This document shows, one piece after another, positions 6,649 through 16,735 of a stretch of DNA of 64,000 bases. This DNA comes from Dinghuibacter sp964544695 (GTDB lineage Bacteria; Bacteroidota; Bacteroidia; Chitinophagales; Chitinophagaceae): the NCBI GenBank assembly GCA_964544695.1, contig CAZJDB010000104.1:1-64000 (forward strand). The letters are read 5' to 3'. The notes beneath the pieces are model-generated. The model was not told where the DNA came from, ran no database searches, and was given only the letters and a program-made list of their open reading frames with translations. Positions within the stretch are counted from its first letter, which is position 1; each line of letters starts with the position of its first letter. The translations under genes and the position numbers were made by a program.

Positions 6649-8937
6649 TCAGTACCCATTCTCCACGGGTGCTGCCTCGATCGCGCTCCCCCATTTGGGA
6701 TTCGGCTTGTCCCCCATCTCGAAGGTGAGGGTGCCTCCGTCCATCAGGTCGCTGTTGGTCAGGTAGGTATCGGTGTAGGGTTTACCGTTCAGGAAGGCCG
6801 CCTGGATATAGATGTTCTTCCCCCCGGCTTTGGGCGCAAGCACCGTAAAGGTCTTTCCACCCGGCAAATGGATCACGGCCCGGCGCAGCTGCGGCGACCC
6901 GATACAATACACCCCCGAAGCGGGGTTGACGGGGTAAAATCCCATGGCGCTGAAGATGTACCAGGCGCTCATCTGCCCGCAGTCTTCGTTGCCCGCGTAG
7001 CCCGAGGACTTGTCGTTGTAGAGTTCCTGCATGATGCGGGCGGTGTACAGCTGGGTCTTCCAGGGTTGGCCCGCAAAGTCGTAGAGATAGGGTGTGTGGT
7101 GGCTGGGTTCGTTGCCGTGGGCGTCCTGACCGATGAAGCCGCTGGCGTTGCCGTTCACGTCGGTTGGCTTGACCTGCAGGGTAAAGAAGGTGTCCAGCTT
7201 GGTCGTGAAGCCCCAGCGTCCTCCCAACAGACCGATCAGTGAAGGAATATCCTGGGGGACGTACCAGAAATATTGCCAGGCGTTCCCTTCCGTGTACGGG
7301 GATCCCCCGTTTCCTCCGTAGTCCAGGGGATTGAAGGGCGTGACCCATTTCCCGTCGCTGTTCCGGGCCCGGAAGAATTCGGTGGTGGAGTCGTATAAAT
7401 GCCGGTAGTCGGCGGAACGCTTGATGAAATAATCATAGTCCGCCGAATTCCCGAGGGCCTTGGCCATTTGAGCCACGCACCAGTCGTCGTAAGCCACTTC
7501 CAGGGTCAGGGAAACTGATTGGGATTCCTTATCTTCAGGGAAGTACCCGTATTGGTCCAGGAGGTGGAAGGGCGCCCCGGGATGGTCCTGGGTGCTGGAG
7601 GTGCGGATGGCCAGGTAGGCCTTTTGGTAGTCCACCCCGGGAATGTGCTTCAGGTAAGCATCCACGATCACGGGGATGGCGTGGTTCCCGATCATGCAAT
7701 ACGTTTCATCGCCCCAGAGTTGCCAGATAGGCAGGTATCCATAGGTATCGAACTGTCTCAGGAAGGAATTGATGAAGCCCGCCGTGCGCGCGGGTTGCAC
7801 CAGGGTATACAGGGGGTTGGCCGCGCGGTAGGTATCCCACAGGGAAAAGGTGCTGTAGTGCGTCCCGTCCGGGGCTTTGCGTTCCGTGAAGCCGGTCCCC
7901 GTATAGGATCCGTCTGCGTCGGCGATGTTGTTGGGTTGGATGAAAGCATGGTACAAACCCGTATAAAATATGCGCTCCTGTTCGGGGGTGCCGTCCACGT
8001 CGATGCAGGAAAGCTCCTTATTCCACGCCGACCTGGCGTCGGCGACGACGGCATCGAAGTCCCATCCGGGGATTTCCGCCTCGAGGTTCTTGCGCGCGCC
8101 TTCGGCGCTCACGCTGGACAGGCCTGTCTTGACGAGGAGGGGGCTGGAGGGGGATACGTTGAAGTCGAGGACGGCTTTGACACGGGTGCCGTTGGCGATC
8201 GTGGTGCGCCCGTTATGGAGGTCTGCGGCCGTAAAGGGCTGGGAGAATTCCGACCGGAAATACACTTTCCGCAGTCGGCTCCAGCCGGTGATGATCCGAT
8301 ATCCCTCGATGGTATGGTCGTCCACCACACGCAGCTCGGCGGTGATGATCTTGCATACCCAATAGGGCCGCTTCTTATCCAGGGAATGGTCCAGGTCGAT
8401 GATGACGTGGGCGCGGGGTCCGGCGGGAAAGGTGTAGCGCTGCATGCCCGCGTGGGCCGTGGCGCTCAGTTCCACTTGGGTATTCCAGGTCTGTAGCCGC
8501 ACGCTGTAGTAGCCGGGAGAAGCCTTCTCTTCGGCGTGCGAAAAGTCCGAGGCATAGCCCTTGGGATCCCATTGTACCTCTCCGGTATAGGGCATGAACA
8601 AAACGTCGAACAAATCCGCCACGCCCGTTCCGCTGAGGTGCGTATGGCTGAAGCCTATGATGCGGTGGTCGTTGTAGTCGTATCCGCTGGCCGGATCGTC
8701 GGGACTTTCCCGGGTGTCCGGACTCAGTTGCACGAGGCCGAAGGGCATACACGCCCCGGGAAAATTGCTCCCCGAAAGGCTGTTGCTGTCCACCGCGCCC
8801 GTGCCGATGAAGGGATTGACGAAAGCCGCGTGGTCGCTTGCGTTCACCGGCGTAAGGAGGTCTTTGGAACTGACCTGGGCGCGGGACGTGGCCCAGGCGG
8901 CGAGGAGGATTATAATGAGAGAAAAGGGCTTTGACAT
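6649..8937 (-). CDS. GH92 alpha-mannosidase
   Basis: This 762-residue secreted enzyme of glycoside hydrolase family 92 has a signal peptide (MSKPFSLIIILLAAWATSRA). The beta-sandwich domain starts with VNPFIGTG and GSNFPGACMPFG. The alpha-barrel carries the family hallmarks GNEPSHHTPYLYDFAGQPWK, EGNAWQYFWYVPQD and GNEDCGQMSAWYIFSAMGFY. GH92 enzymes are calcium-dependent exo-acting alpha-mannosidases that invert the anomeric centre. The start at 8937 was chosen because it begins the signal peptide and avoids overlap with the upstream gene, 17 bases away. As last gene of the SusC/SusD locus it points to a mannose-containing glycan as target. Confidence 0.92.
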   Translation of the reverse strand: MSKPFSLIIILLAAWATSRAQVSSKDLLTPVNASDHAAFVNPFIGTGAVDSNSLSGSNFPGACMPFGLVQLSPDTRESPDDPASGYDYNDHRIIGFSHTHLSGTGVADLFDVLFMPYTGEVQWDPKGYASDFSHAEEKASPGYYSVRLQTWNTQVELSATAHAGMQRYTFPAGPRAHVIIDLDHSLDKKRPYWVCKIITAELRVVDDHTIEGYRIITGWSRLRKVYFRSEFSQPFTAADLHNGRTTIANGTRVKAVLDFNVSPSSPLLVKTGLSSVSAEGARKNLEAEIPGWDFDAVVADARSAWNKELSCIDVDGTPEQERIFYTGLYHAFIQPNNIADADGSYTGTGFTERKAPDGTHYSTFSLWDTYRAANPLYTLVQPARTAGFINSFLRQFDTYGYLPIWQLWGDETYCMIGNHAIPVIVDAYLKHIPGVDYQKAYLAIRTSSTQDHPGAPFHLLDQYGYFPEDKESQSVSLTLEVAYDDWCVAQMAKALGNSADYDYFIKRSADYRHLYDSTTEFFRARNSDGKWVTPFNPLDYGGNGGSPYTEGNAWQYFWYVPQDIPSLIGLLGGRWGFTTKLDTFFTLQVKPTDVNGNASGFIGQDAHGNEPSHHTPYLYDFAGQPWKTQLYTARIMQELYNDKSSGYAGNEDCGQMSAWYIFSAMGFYPVNPASGVYCIGSPQLRRAVIHLPGGKTFTVLAPKAGGKNIYIQAAFLNGKPYTDTYLTNSDLMDGGTLTFEMGDKPNPKWGSAIEAAPVENGY

Positions 8938-8953
8938 ACCCGCAAAATAAGGA

Positions 8954-11900
8954 TTAATCCGCGGAGCAAGTGGTCGCTTTACCAGGCGGCAATTCGACAT
9001 CCACGTAGGAGATACCCGGCGAATGTTGCATCACGACCTGTCTGCCCGCCACGGAAGCCCGGGCATGGAACCCGGTGAAGCAAGGCCGCCATGTGATCGC
9101 CTTGTTACCGTCGTTGCGCGCGAAGGACCTCCGGGGACCCTCATGGCGGAGGGTTAAAAACGTCCCCAGGATGGGAAGATTGGTCAGGGCGGAGGTATCC
9201 CCGCCGGAGGAACGGAATTGCGTGGAGACGATCCTCGTGCCGGGAACCACGTCCACGCCCATCAGGCCCTGCACGATCCCTTCCAGCACCCCGAAGCATA
9301 CTTCGGGATATTCCCTGCGTTCGGTACCGGGATTGGAAAGGTAATCGATGTATTTGCGGGCCCTGTCCCAGCGGCCCAGCCGGTAAAAGATGACGGGCAG
9401 GTGCGAGGTGCCTTCCACATTCCAGGTCACGGAAGCCAGGTGGTCCAGGGTGCGCCGGATGCGCGCGCTGTCGCGCAGGGCGTCCCAATAAAGGAGCCAC
9501 GTTTCCCCTTCGGTCCTGCCGAAGGTGTCCGCATTGGAGTAAAAGGTGTAATATAAGGAATCCTTATTGTCCCACCATTCCGATTCCAGGCGAGCGCGAT
9601 AGCGTTCGGCCAGGCGGGCGAAGGAAGGGGAGTCGCGGGTGATGGCGTAAGTTGTCAGCGCCCTGTACATCACGGCGGGGATATCCACCCCGATCTTCGG
9701 GTTGCCCACGCCCTCGAAATAGGTAGGCACGGGCAGCTTGCTATGGGCGGAGCGCGTCAGCAGGGAATCCGGTTCCAGGACCCAGGAACGGATGTACTCG
9801 TGCATGGTCCTGTCGCCGAAGTTGACGAAAGCCGTTCCCGTCAGGTAGGAGCTGTCCCCCGTCCAATTGGCGAGCCTCCAGGTGGCGTAAAACACGTCGA
9901 AATTGGCCGGCAGGTTGTACCAGAATTCGCGGTCGCTTTTGTAATCCGCGGGACAGGGACGGTTCCACTTGTCGATTTCCCAAAAGGAACACCAGTCCCT
10001 GGACGCGGAGATGTTCTCCGCGAAATGGGTGAACATGTTTTTATTTTCTACGGAAAGGCCCAGGATTTCCCCGCCTATGCACATATGGGAAACGTCGCGC
10101 ATGCAAAAGGCGTCACGCGGGGGCAGCGCCGATTCGTACCAGGGCCCCACAGGGTCCGAGGGCTTTCCACGGTAATGCAGGGCCATGGCCTTGGACCAGG
10201 CGAAAATTCGTTGCAGTGCAGTGTCCGTGGAAGTGAAGGTTACTCCCGGCGAGGGCGGGGGAATGGCATCGAGATCGGCCACCAGGGGCGTCCCGCCGTC
10301 CCAGGCAGTGTCCAATACAAGGCGGTCGCCGTTGCGGACCTGGACCCGGGTGGCGCCTGAAGCCCCGGTGCTGGCGCCGGGAACCCGCCGGGTGGGGCCC
10401 GGAACGCGAACGACCCGGATGGCGAAATCCGATCCAAAGGCCCGGATGTGTGTCAGGCTCATCGAATCCCACGCCGCCGGCAACCGCGGCGTCAAACTGA
10501 AGCGCTTGAAGCCCAGCGGCTGTATTCCGAACAGGCCCTCCGTCACCGCGCGGCAGTACAACGCGCTTTCCGCCGAGAGGTGGCGCTGGTTCCCTTCGGG
10601 CCATGCTTCCACCGCATAGGGCACGTGCTCACCCAGCAGGCGCATGCGCGAATAGTAGCTGAAGTAACGGAGGCAGGTATCGGTTTTCCCGGCATAAAAC
10701 AGGCCGCGAAAAGCATACAAGGTGGCCCTGTCCCAGTAAGTAGTCGAACCCGATTCGGTCAGGATCCCGTTAGGACTCCACAGGTAGGGCGACAACAGCG
10801 CCTGAACGGTGCCCTCGCGGCGGTCGAAAAGGCCCATCACCAGGGGCAAGCTTATCCACGAACGAAGGCGGTCGTTCCCTTCGTAATACCGGTAGGTATC
10901 GTAGCCCTGTACGGTCGCGGCGAAGTATTTTTCGATGGCGTTGTGCAGCAGGTATGCTTCGTACTCCAGGTCCCCGGCTTCATTGGTCATACCCAGGGCT
11001 CCCGCCAGGTAGCCGGCGTATAAGAATCCACCATAAGCCAGTACATTGGTGGACAAGTTGATTTTGCCTGAAGGAAAGCGCCCCTCCAGTTCGTCCGATT
11101 CGGAGGCGATGACGCCATCGGACGTCTTGCGGCGCCTCAGGTATTCCAGGCACCAGGAGATCAGGGGCCAAAGTCTGTGTGCCTCCATGGTGTCTCCCCC
11201 GGACAGGGCGAAGCGAGAGGCCCCGTAGGCGATCATGGCTTCATCTCCCCTGTCCCCTGCCCCGTTCCAGTAACCCAGGCCCTCGGCGATGATGGAGCTT
11301 GGGATGGGCTTGTAATCCGGATTCATGTACGCCGCAAAAAGGCGAAAGCTGTTGCGCGCCGATTCGTTGCCCGCCGCATTTCCCAGGAAGGGGAAGAAGG
11401 GGTCCACGTATTCGGCCTGGTCGTTGGCCCAGATTGCGGCGTAATACTCCCCTCCACCGGGGCTGTGCATCAGGCCCGAGCGGGTATCGTAAATGCTTTC
11501 CGCGGCGCGGATTTTGGCGAAACCGAACATGCGGTCGACGGTGTCGTTCGGTGTCCGAAGGACCAGGGAATGGCCCAAATCGTCCACGAAAGCAAGCCGG
11601 CGGGACCATTCGTACGCAGCCGAATAGGGATAGGGTGTCTCCCCTACCCTGCGCCCCGAGATGACCAAGGAGCAGCGCAGGCTTTCCCATGGCGCCAGAT
11701 CGTAATCGCCGCTGTCATAGATGTGCCTGTTGATCACATAGGCCCCTTCCGCCCCCGGGGCTGTCGTGCTGTCCGAATCGAGGGAGGGGATGTGTACGTG
11801 CAAAACGGACGTCCCCGTATTGGTCAGGGAATAGTATTCGATGTAGGCCCGCTTGTCCACCGATGGGAAGGCGGTTCGATTGACGACCACGGGCGTTTGG

Positions 11901-12268
11901 GTGCGGCTGTGTACGCCCAGGCAACCCCGGATGTAAAAGGACAGGGGCGTTTCCCGCAAGGCCTCCCCGTCGACGAGCACGGAATCCATGACGTGCGCCC
12001 GCAAGCGCACGGTGAGGCTCCCCCGCGTATCGTTGGGCAGGATTCGTAAGGTTGGGAACACCAGCTCCTGGTCGAGGACCAGGCCTCCTGAAGCGTCCGT
12101 CCCATAAGTGATGATGGCGGCGATACCCTTTCCAGCCATCTCCAGGTGATCCGTATGGGTATCCCCCACCGTCCAGGAAATACCTCCGTCTCCCGTCATG
12201 TTCCAGCGCTGGGCACCGGAAATGGCGGGAATCGCCAGGGCAAGCAAAAGGGTTAAACCATGCCTCAT
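8954..12268 (-). CDS. Double six-hairpin glycoside hydrolase-like protein
   Basis: This 1104-residue exported protein has a signal peptide (MRHGLTLLLALAIPAISGA). Two (alpha/alpha)6 six-hairpin domains appear in tandem. The first has a beta-sandwich front (about 25-250) and a barrel whose active-site-like segment is IWANDQAEYVDPFFPF near residue 280; it closes with a short beta domain near 600. After a Pro/Gly-rich linker (about 625-650) a second barrel has WYESALPPRDAFCMRDVSH near 719. It resembles rhamnosidase-like or MGH1-like clans, but I cannot assign a GH family. A longer frame to 12484 was rejected because it runs into the symporter gene and lacks a signal peptide. The start lies 2 bases from the 18-bp operator-like repeat. 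Confidence 0.75.
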   Translation of the reverse strand: MRHGLTLLLALAIPAISGAQRWNMTGDGGISWTVGDTHTDHLEMAGKGIAAIITYGTDASGGLVLDQELVFPTLRILPNDTRGSLTVRLRAHVMDSVLVDGEALRETPLSFYIRGCLGVHSRTQTPVVVNRTAFPSVDKRAYIEYYSLTNTGTSVLHVHIPSLDSDSTTAPGAEGAYVINRHIYDSGDYDLAPWESLRCSLVISGRRVGETPYPYSAAYEWSRRLAFVDDLGHSLVLRTPNDTVDRMFGFAKIRAAESIYDTRSGLMHSPGGGEYYAAIWANDQAEYVDPFFPFLGNAAGNESARNSFRLFAAYMNPDYKPIPSSIIAEGLGYWNGAGDRGDEAMIAYGASRFALSGGDTMEAHRLWPLISWCLEYLRRRKTSDGVIASESDELEGRFPSGKINLSTNVLAYGGFLYAGYLAGALGMTNEAGDLEYEAYLLHNAIEKYFAATVQGYDTYRYYEGNDRLRSWISLPLVMGLFDRREGTVQALLSPYLWSPNGILTESGSTTYWDRATLYAFRGLFYAGKTDTCLRYFSYYSRMRLLGEHVPYAVEAWPEGNQRHLSAESALYCRAVTEGLFGIQPLGFKRFSLTPRLPAAWDSMSLTHIRAFGSDFAIRVVRVPGPTRRVPGASTGASGATRVQVRNGDRLVLDTAWDGGTPLVADLDAIPPPSPGVTFTSTDTALQRIFAWSKAMALHYRGKPSDPVGPWYESALPPRDAFCMRDVSHMCIGGEILGLSVENKNMFTHFAENISASRDWCSFWEIDKWNRPCPADYKSDREFWYNLPANFDVFYATWRLANWTGDSSYLTGTAFVNFGDRTMHEYIRSWVLEPDSLLTRSAHSKLPVPTYFEGVGNPKIGVDIPAVMYRALTTYAITRDSPSFARLAERYRARLESEWWDNKDSLYYTFYSNADTFGRTEGETWLLYWDALRDSARIRRTLDHLASVTWNVEGTSHLPVIFYRLGRWDRARKYIDYLSNPGTERREYPEVCFGVLEGIVQGLMGVDVVPGTRIVSTQFRSSGGDTSALTNLPILGTFLTLRHEGPRRSFARNDGNKAITWRPCFTGFHARASVAGRQVVMQHSPGISYVDVELPPGKATTCSAD

Positions 12269-12270
12269 AA

Positions 12271-12288
12271 GTCTATTCTGTTCTATTC
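12271..12288 (-). promoter_or_regulatory. 18-bp operator-like repeat, copy 1
   Basis: The minus strand reads GAATAGAACAGAATAGAC, identical over 18 bases to a site just downstream of the susC promoter (19998-20015). Here it lies directly ahead of the glycosidase ATG, preceded by an AT-rich stretch (12290-12302) that may hold the core promoter. It is a likely binding site of the GntR-type regulator encoded in the same locus. Confidence 0.6.
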
Positions 12289-12306
12289 CACAATATATAT
12301 AACTTT

Positions 12307-13905
12307 TCAACGTGCGAGCCCCAGGGGTGAAAAAATAATGAACATCGCTACCATCATCAGCAGCAGGATCAGGGCCGCCCAATGGCGGTGCCTCCAGGGA
12401 GTCACCGCAACCACGTTGTTCACCCGCAACCTGTACGGTTCCGCCATGGGCCAAAGCCTGCCGAAGGACCACATGAGCACGCACGTAACCACGAAAAGAA
12501 TGGCAAGCAAATGCAGGAAGTGGAGGCGGGTCAGTCCAAAAATCTCTATCACACCATACGAACCGATAAAAAATGCTAACCCTGCCTTGGCCGCCACCGC
12601 GGGCACGCGGCGCGTGACGAAGCCCATGAACAGGATGGTGAAAATGGGTACATTGAAAAACCCGTTGACCAACTGCACATAGTTGTAAAATCCCCCCCGG
12701 GCCAGGAGGATGAAGGGAGCAATGCTCATCGCACAGAAACAGACCCCGAGCTCGAAGCGCTTGGCGACGCGGACCAGGGAACGTTCGGGAATGGGACCCC
12801 GCCGCCGCTCCGCCCAGGGTTTGTACAGGTTGAGTACGAACAGGGTGCCCGAACTGTTAAGACCCGCGTTGAAGGTCGTCAGGGCCGCCCCGAAAATGAT
12901 GGCTGCCACGTACCCCGACACCAGGCTGGGTGTCACGAGGCGGTTTAGTTCAGGGAAGACCTCCGCGGTATTGTGTACGTGCGTGAGCAGGTGGACCGCG
13001 ATCAGGCCGGGCACGTTCAGCAGCAGGGGCGACACGATTTTTCCCAGGCAGGCCAACGCGATCCCCTGCTGGCAACTCCGCAGGTCCCGGCTGGCCAGCA
13101 CCTGCTGCACGATGTATTGTTCGGTGCCCCAGTAGTATAGGTTCACGAGGAGCATCCCCGTAAACAAGGTGGAGAAGGGTACGGGGTCCGACGCTCGTCC
13201 GATGCTGTTGAGGTGATCCGTATGTACCGTCAGCAAAAGGTGCAGCCCCGCCGCAATATGACCCCCGCCCAGGTAACGCAGCCCGAAATAGGGCAGGATC
13301 AATCCGCCCGCGAATATCCCCAGCCCCAGGAGGGTATCCGAAACGGAGATGGCTTTCAAGCCTCCCATCAAGGTATACAGTCCGCCCACGCTCCCCAATA
13401 TCCAGACGAGGATCCAGATCGTCGTCCAATAATCCGTACCCCAATAGGTCGAAAAGTGAAATAGCCCGTTGAAAGCGACCGCCCCGCTATACAGGACCGA
13501 AGGCAGCAGATTGACAACGTAGCTCACCAGGAAAATGACGCTGACCAGACGGGCGGTCTGAAGGTCGTAGCGCAACGCCAAAAATTCCGGCGTGGTCGAT
13601 ATCCCCGTTTTGAGATAGATGGGTGTGAAGTATTCGGAAACCAGCAGCATGGCCAGGACGGAAGTCATCCCCCAAGCCATGACGCTCAGGTTGTGGGTGT
13701 ACGTCAGTTCGTTTTCCCCCAGGATCGTGGCCGTGTTGATGTTCGTAAACACCAGTCCTCCGCCGATCAGCAGGAAGCCAAGGCTGCGGTTGGCCAGGAA
13801 CAGCCCGCTCAGGGTATTCAGGCGGGCCTTGCGGCTTTGCATCCAGGCCACGATCCCCACGATGCCCGTGAACACCAGGAAACTGATGACAGTGATTGCA
13901 TTCAT
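12307..13905 (-). CDS. Sodium:solute symporter (SSS family), probable sugar transporter
   Basis: This 532-residue polytopic inner-membrane protein of the sodium:solute symporter family has about 13-14 hydrophobic helices. The family pattern is seen in the N-terminal AWMQSRK loop, GGGLVFTNINTATILGENE, and LFTGMLLVNLYYWGTEQYIVQ. The closest known types are sodium/glucose-like carriers of Bacteroidota. It is placed between the regulator (7 bases upstream) and the glycosidases, so it probably imports the monosaccharide or small oligosaccharide released in the periplasm. The substrate is inferred from context only. Confidence 0.85.
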   Translation of the reverse strand: MNAITVISFLVFTGIVGIVAWMQSRKARLNTLSGLFLANRSLGFLLIGGGLVFTNINTATILGENELTYTHNLSVMAWGMTSVLAMLLVSEYFTPIYLKTGISTTPEFLALRYDLQTARLVSVIFLVSYVVNLLPSVLYSGAVAFNGLFHFSTYWGTDYWTTIWILVWILGSVGGLYTLMGGLKAISVSDTLLGLGIFAGGLILPYFGLRYLGGGHIAAGLHLLLTVHTDHLNSIGRASDPVPFSTLFTGMLLVNLYYWGTEQYIVQQVLASRDLRSCQQGIALACLGKIVSPLLLNVPGLIAVHLLTHVHNTAEVFPELNRLVTPSLVSGYVAAIIFGAALTTFNAGLNSSGTLFVLNLYKPWAERRRGPIPERSLVRVAKRFELGVCFCAMSIAPFILLARGGFYNYVQLVNGFFNVPIFTILFMGFVTRRVPAVAAKAGLAFFIGSYGVIEIFGLTRLHFLHLLAILFVVTCVLMWSFGRLWPMAEPYRLRVNNVVAVTPWRHRHWAALILLLMMVAMFIIFSPLGLAR

Positions 13906-13911
13906 CCGAGG

Positions 13912-14922
13912 TTATAGCGTATTTCTTCTCGCCAGCGTGGTGGGAATCGTCTCCTGCACTTTCCCGCGGTTCATCACGAATTGGCCCGCCCTGGTCCCCA
14001 TCAATGAAAAGTCCGCGGACCACGTCGTGATCCCGATGATTTCCTTGACGGGCTCGTCGTTGTGGGAAAGGATACCCACGTCCTTCCCGGGCTTGAGCCC
14101 CTTGGCCTTGCACTCCTTGAGGATCTCCCAAAGGGCAAAGTTGTCCAGGGTGAAATAGACCTTCCTGCGCTCGATGGAACCGGGCACGTATTCCCGGATC
14201 ACCTCGCCCTTGATCTTGGCATCCTTCAGGAACTTCCGGAAAGAGGTAACGATTTCTTTTGGGTCCAGGGAATCAGGAGAATGGTAGAAAATGAAGGCAT
14301 CGAACCCGCGGATGACGGGAGCCAACTCAAGGAAGGCCTTGTACGAAGCCTTGGCAAATTCCTGGGTGATGTGGTTGAATTCCCCGCCCAGGGGCTCGAA
14401 GCGGTCCACCATCAGGAACTTGTTGCGCGGTATCCATTCCAATAACTCCCGGGTCCTGGGATGCGGGATGGGGGCCACGACGTACATGCCGTATTTACCC
14501 CGCACCTGCCCCAGGATCGTTTCGAATATTTCGATATTGCCGTGGTGGAAAAAGACGTGCAGGTCGACGTTTGGTCCCAATTCATGGCGGAAGTTCCGGT
14601 AAAATTGCTCCTCGAAGGTATCGATGGAGAACATCAGCAGCGCAACCTTGAGGGTCTGACCTGTCTTGCCGTGGGCCACGAAATACCCCAGCCGGTTCTT
14701 GGATTCGATGATACCCCGGTCGATCAGGTCCTTATACCCCTTCACGATGGTCTCCCGCGAAAAGCCCAGCTCCCGGATCATCATGTTTACCGAAGGCAGC
14801 GTCTCGTCGCGGGAGATCAGCTTCTCGTCGATGGCGTTGATAATGCCATGCACCAGGCGATCGTGTTTGGAAAACGAAGGCACGTCCGCCAGCTTCCGTA
14901 TTTCGTCGAAAATCTTTTTCAT
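13912..14922 (-). CDS. GntR-family regulator with periplasmic-binding-like sensor domain
   Basis: This 336-residue cytoplasmic regulator has an N-terminal GntR-type winged helix at about residues 20-90 (ISRDETLPSVNMMIRELGFSRETIVKGYKDL). A type-I periplasmic-binding-protein-like ligand domain (about 95-330) follows, as in LacI-type sensors. This architecture controls sugar catabolism genes in Bacteroidota and usually acts as a sugar-released repressor. It lies between susD and the symporter on the same strand. The repeated 18-bp site at 12271-12288 and 19998-20015 is the natural candidate operator. The ligand is unknown; mannose or an oligosaccharide of the locus is plausible. Confidence 0.85.
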   Translation of the reverse strand: MKKIFDEIRKLADVPSFSKHDRLVHGIINAIDEKLISRDETLPSVNMMIRELGFSRETIVKGYKDLIDRGIIESKNRLGYFVAHGKTGQTLKVALLMFSIDTFEEQFYRNFRHELGPNVDLHVFFHHGNIEIFETILGQVRGKYGMYVVAPIPHPRTRELLEWIPRNKFLMVDRFEPLGGEFNHITQEFAKASYKAFLELAPVIRGFDAFIFYHSPDSLDPKEIVTSFRKFLKDAKIKGEVIREYVPGSIERRKVYFTLDNFALWEILKECKAKGLKPGKDVGILSHNDEPVKEIIGITTWSADFSLMGTRAGQFVMNRGKVQETIPTTLARRNTL

Positions 14923-14953
14923 GAGCCGGGGCCAAAATTAAGGCAATTCGTGT

Positions 14954-16723
14954 CTATTGATAGCCTGGGTTTTGGGCTATGTTCGGATCTACCTGGGTCT
15001 CGCTCCTGGGAATGGGGTAATACATGAAGGCATTCGCAGCCGGCCATACCCGGTTCTGGACGGTATCCACCCGGTAGGTGAAGGCCGTGCCGGGGGGCGG
15101 AACGGGCTGGGTCAGGTATCCTATTTCGGCGCCCGGGGTGGTAGGAGTAGTGACGATCCCCAGGCCGGGTGCGGATCCTTCCTGGGCGGTGGTTACACCC
15201 CAACGCCGCAGGTCGAAGAAGCGATGCCCCTCGAAGCAAAGCTCCACCCTCCTTTCCTGGTAAATCTCGGTGAGGAGCTGGGCCTGGGTGCCCGATGCAT
15301 ATGCCGGCATCCCCGCGCGGCTGCGGATCATATTCAGGTAGGTCAGCGCGGCGCCTGTATTCCCCAGGTTGGCCTCCGCTTCGGCATAATTCAGGTAAAT
15401 TTCCCCGAGGCGGAAAAGGATCCACTGGCAGTTGGTCGTATTATTTGGCGCGGTATTGAAATTCACCGCGGAGTCCACGAACTTCAGGAGGGTATAGCCC
15501 GTCTGGGAAGCATTCCATGGGGACAAGGAGCTGAACTTCGAATCCAATCCCCCTACCCCGCTGGCATTGTCGCTCCAGAACTGGGCGAAGCTGGGCCTGG
15601 GTTGGCCATTGGTTCCCAGGACGCCCTGGTTGGGGAAGGGCGCCCCGTTATAGAGTATATCGGCGTAAAAGCGCGGGTCGCGGTTGGCGTAAGGGTTTGC
15701 CGCCTCTGCGGGGTTGCTCCAGCTAAAGGCCGACCCGTCGGACATCTGGAAGGCTTCCACGACATTCTCCAGGACATTGTAGGCGCTGTACCCGTTGTAA
15801 CCGTTGGGGCTGAGGTCCCGGTAGCAGGTATTGTACCGGTCGGCGTAGTTGGTCCCCGAATATACGCGGGCGAGGATCACCTCGGGATTGAAGAAATTGG
15901 TGAAGATCGCACCGTAGTTGGTCGAAGAACCGAACAGGCTGTAATTCCCCGAATTGATCACCGCCATGGCCGCCGCCGCGCAGGAATCCCACTCGGCAGG
16001 GCTCGGGTTGGGGTTATACCCCGGGCTGGCCGCGTATAGGAAGAGCCGGCACTTCAGTGCATTGGCCGCGTCCACGGTGGCGGTGCCCTGCAGGTTGTTG
16101 CTGTTGACGTAAGAAGCCTGGGGCAGCAACGGGAGCCCCACATTGAGGTCGTTCAGGATGAACTGCATGGTCGAATCCCAGCTCGCCCGGCTTTGCGTGA
16201 ATGTGGTATTGTTCGCCGTGAACACCTGGGAAATCAGGGGCACCCCGCCGAAGCGCTTGAGGAGCTCGAAATAACTCAGCGCCCTCAGGAAGTGGACCTG
16301 CCCCGTGAGGCTTTGAATCTCGGCCAGGTTCCCATTCGTGTCCAGGAGCGAAATGTTCTGGAAAAAGGTATTCTCCAGGCCGATCGTATAATACAACGTC
16401 GACCAGAAGTTAAGGGTGGAGCTGTAGTTGAGGGGGAAGGAACTGCTTTGGTTGTCGGGGGTGGCTTCTCCCAGGCAATATTCCGATTCGTGGCACCACC
16501 CGAAGTTGCTGTACAGCTCGTCCGTCTGGGCGCCCCAGCCGAAGCCCCCATCTTTGAAAGCGAAGACCGTCTCGTTATAAATCTCGTTGACGTAGGCCTG
16601 GACCAATTGGGGGCTGGTCCACACCGTTCCCGTGGAATACGAGCTCAGATCGGGAACATTGAGTGCCTTTTTGCACCCGCAAAGGGTTCCGACCGTCATC
16701 AGTAGTATGGTTACTTTTTTCAT
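14954..16723 (-). CDS. SusD/RagB-family nutrient-binding lipoprotein
   Basis: This 589-residue outer-membrane lipoprotein has a signal peptide ending in the lipobox LCGC (modified Cys17 from the ATG at 16723). SusD-family features include an N-terminal helical TPR-like scaffold, the loop region around EYCLGEATPDNQSS, and the C-terminal conserved block IYQERRVELCFEGHRFFDLRRWG. SusD lids the SusC transporter and binds glycan at the cell surface. The stop-start spacing to susC is 12 bases. A GTG nine bases upstream is a less likely start. Confidence 0.92.
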   Translation of the reverse strand: MKKVTILLMTVGTLCGCKKALNVPDLSSYSTGTVWTSPQLVQAYVNEIYNETVFAFKDGGFGWGAQTDELYSNFGWCHESEYCLGEATPDNQSSSFPLNYSSTLNFWSTLYYTIGLENTFFQNISLLDTNGNLAEIQSLTGQVHFLRALSYFELLKRFGGVPLISQVFTANNTTFTQSRASWDSTMQFILNDLNVGLPLLPQASYVNSNNLQGTATVDAANALKCRLFLYAASPGYNPNPSPAEWDSCAAAAMAVINSGNYSLFGSSTNYGAIFTNFFNPEVILARVYSGTNYADRYNTCYRDLSPNGYNGYSAYNVLENVVEAFQMSDGSAFSWSNPAEAANPYANRDPRFYADILYNGAPFPNQGVLGTNGQPRPSFAQFWSDNASGVGGLDSKFSSLSPWNASQTGYTLLKFVDSAVNFNTAPNNTTNCQWILFRLGEIYLNYAEAEANLGNTGAALTYLNMIRSRAGMPAYASGTQAQLLTEIYQERRVELCFEGHRFFDLRRWGVTTAQEGSAPGLGIVTTPTTPGAEIGYLTQPVPPPGTAFTYRVDTVQNRVWPAANAFMYYPIPRSETQVDPNIAQNPGYQ

Positions 16724-16735
16724 CGGTGACACGTT

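Noticed and set aside
12269..12484. 72-codon N-terminal extension of the double glycosidase
   Set aside because: It overlaps the symporter gene, spans the operator and precedes an obvious signal peptide.
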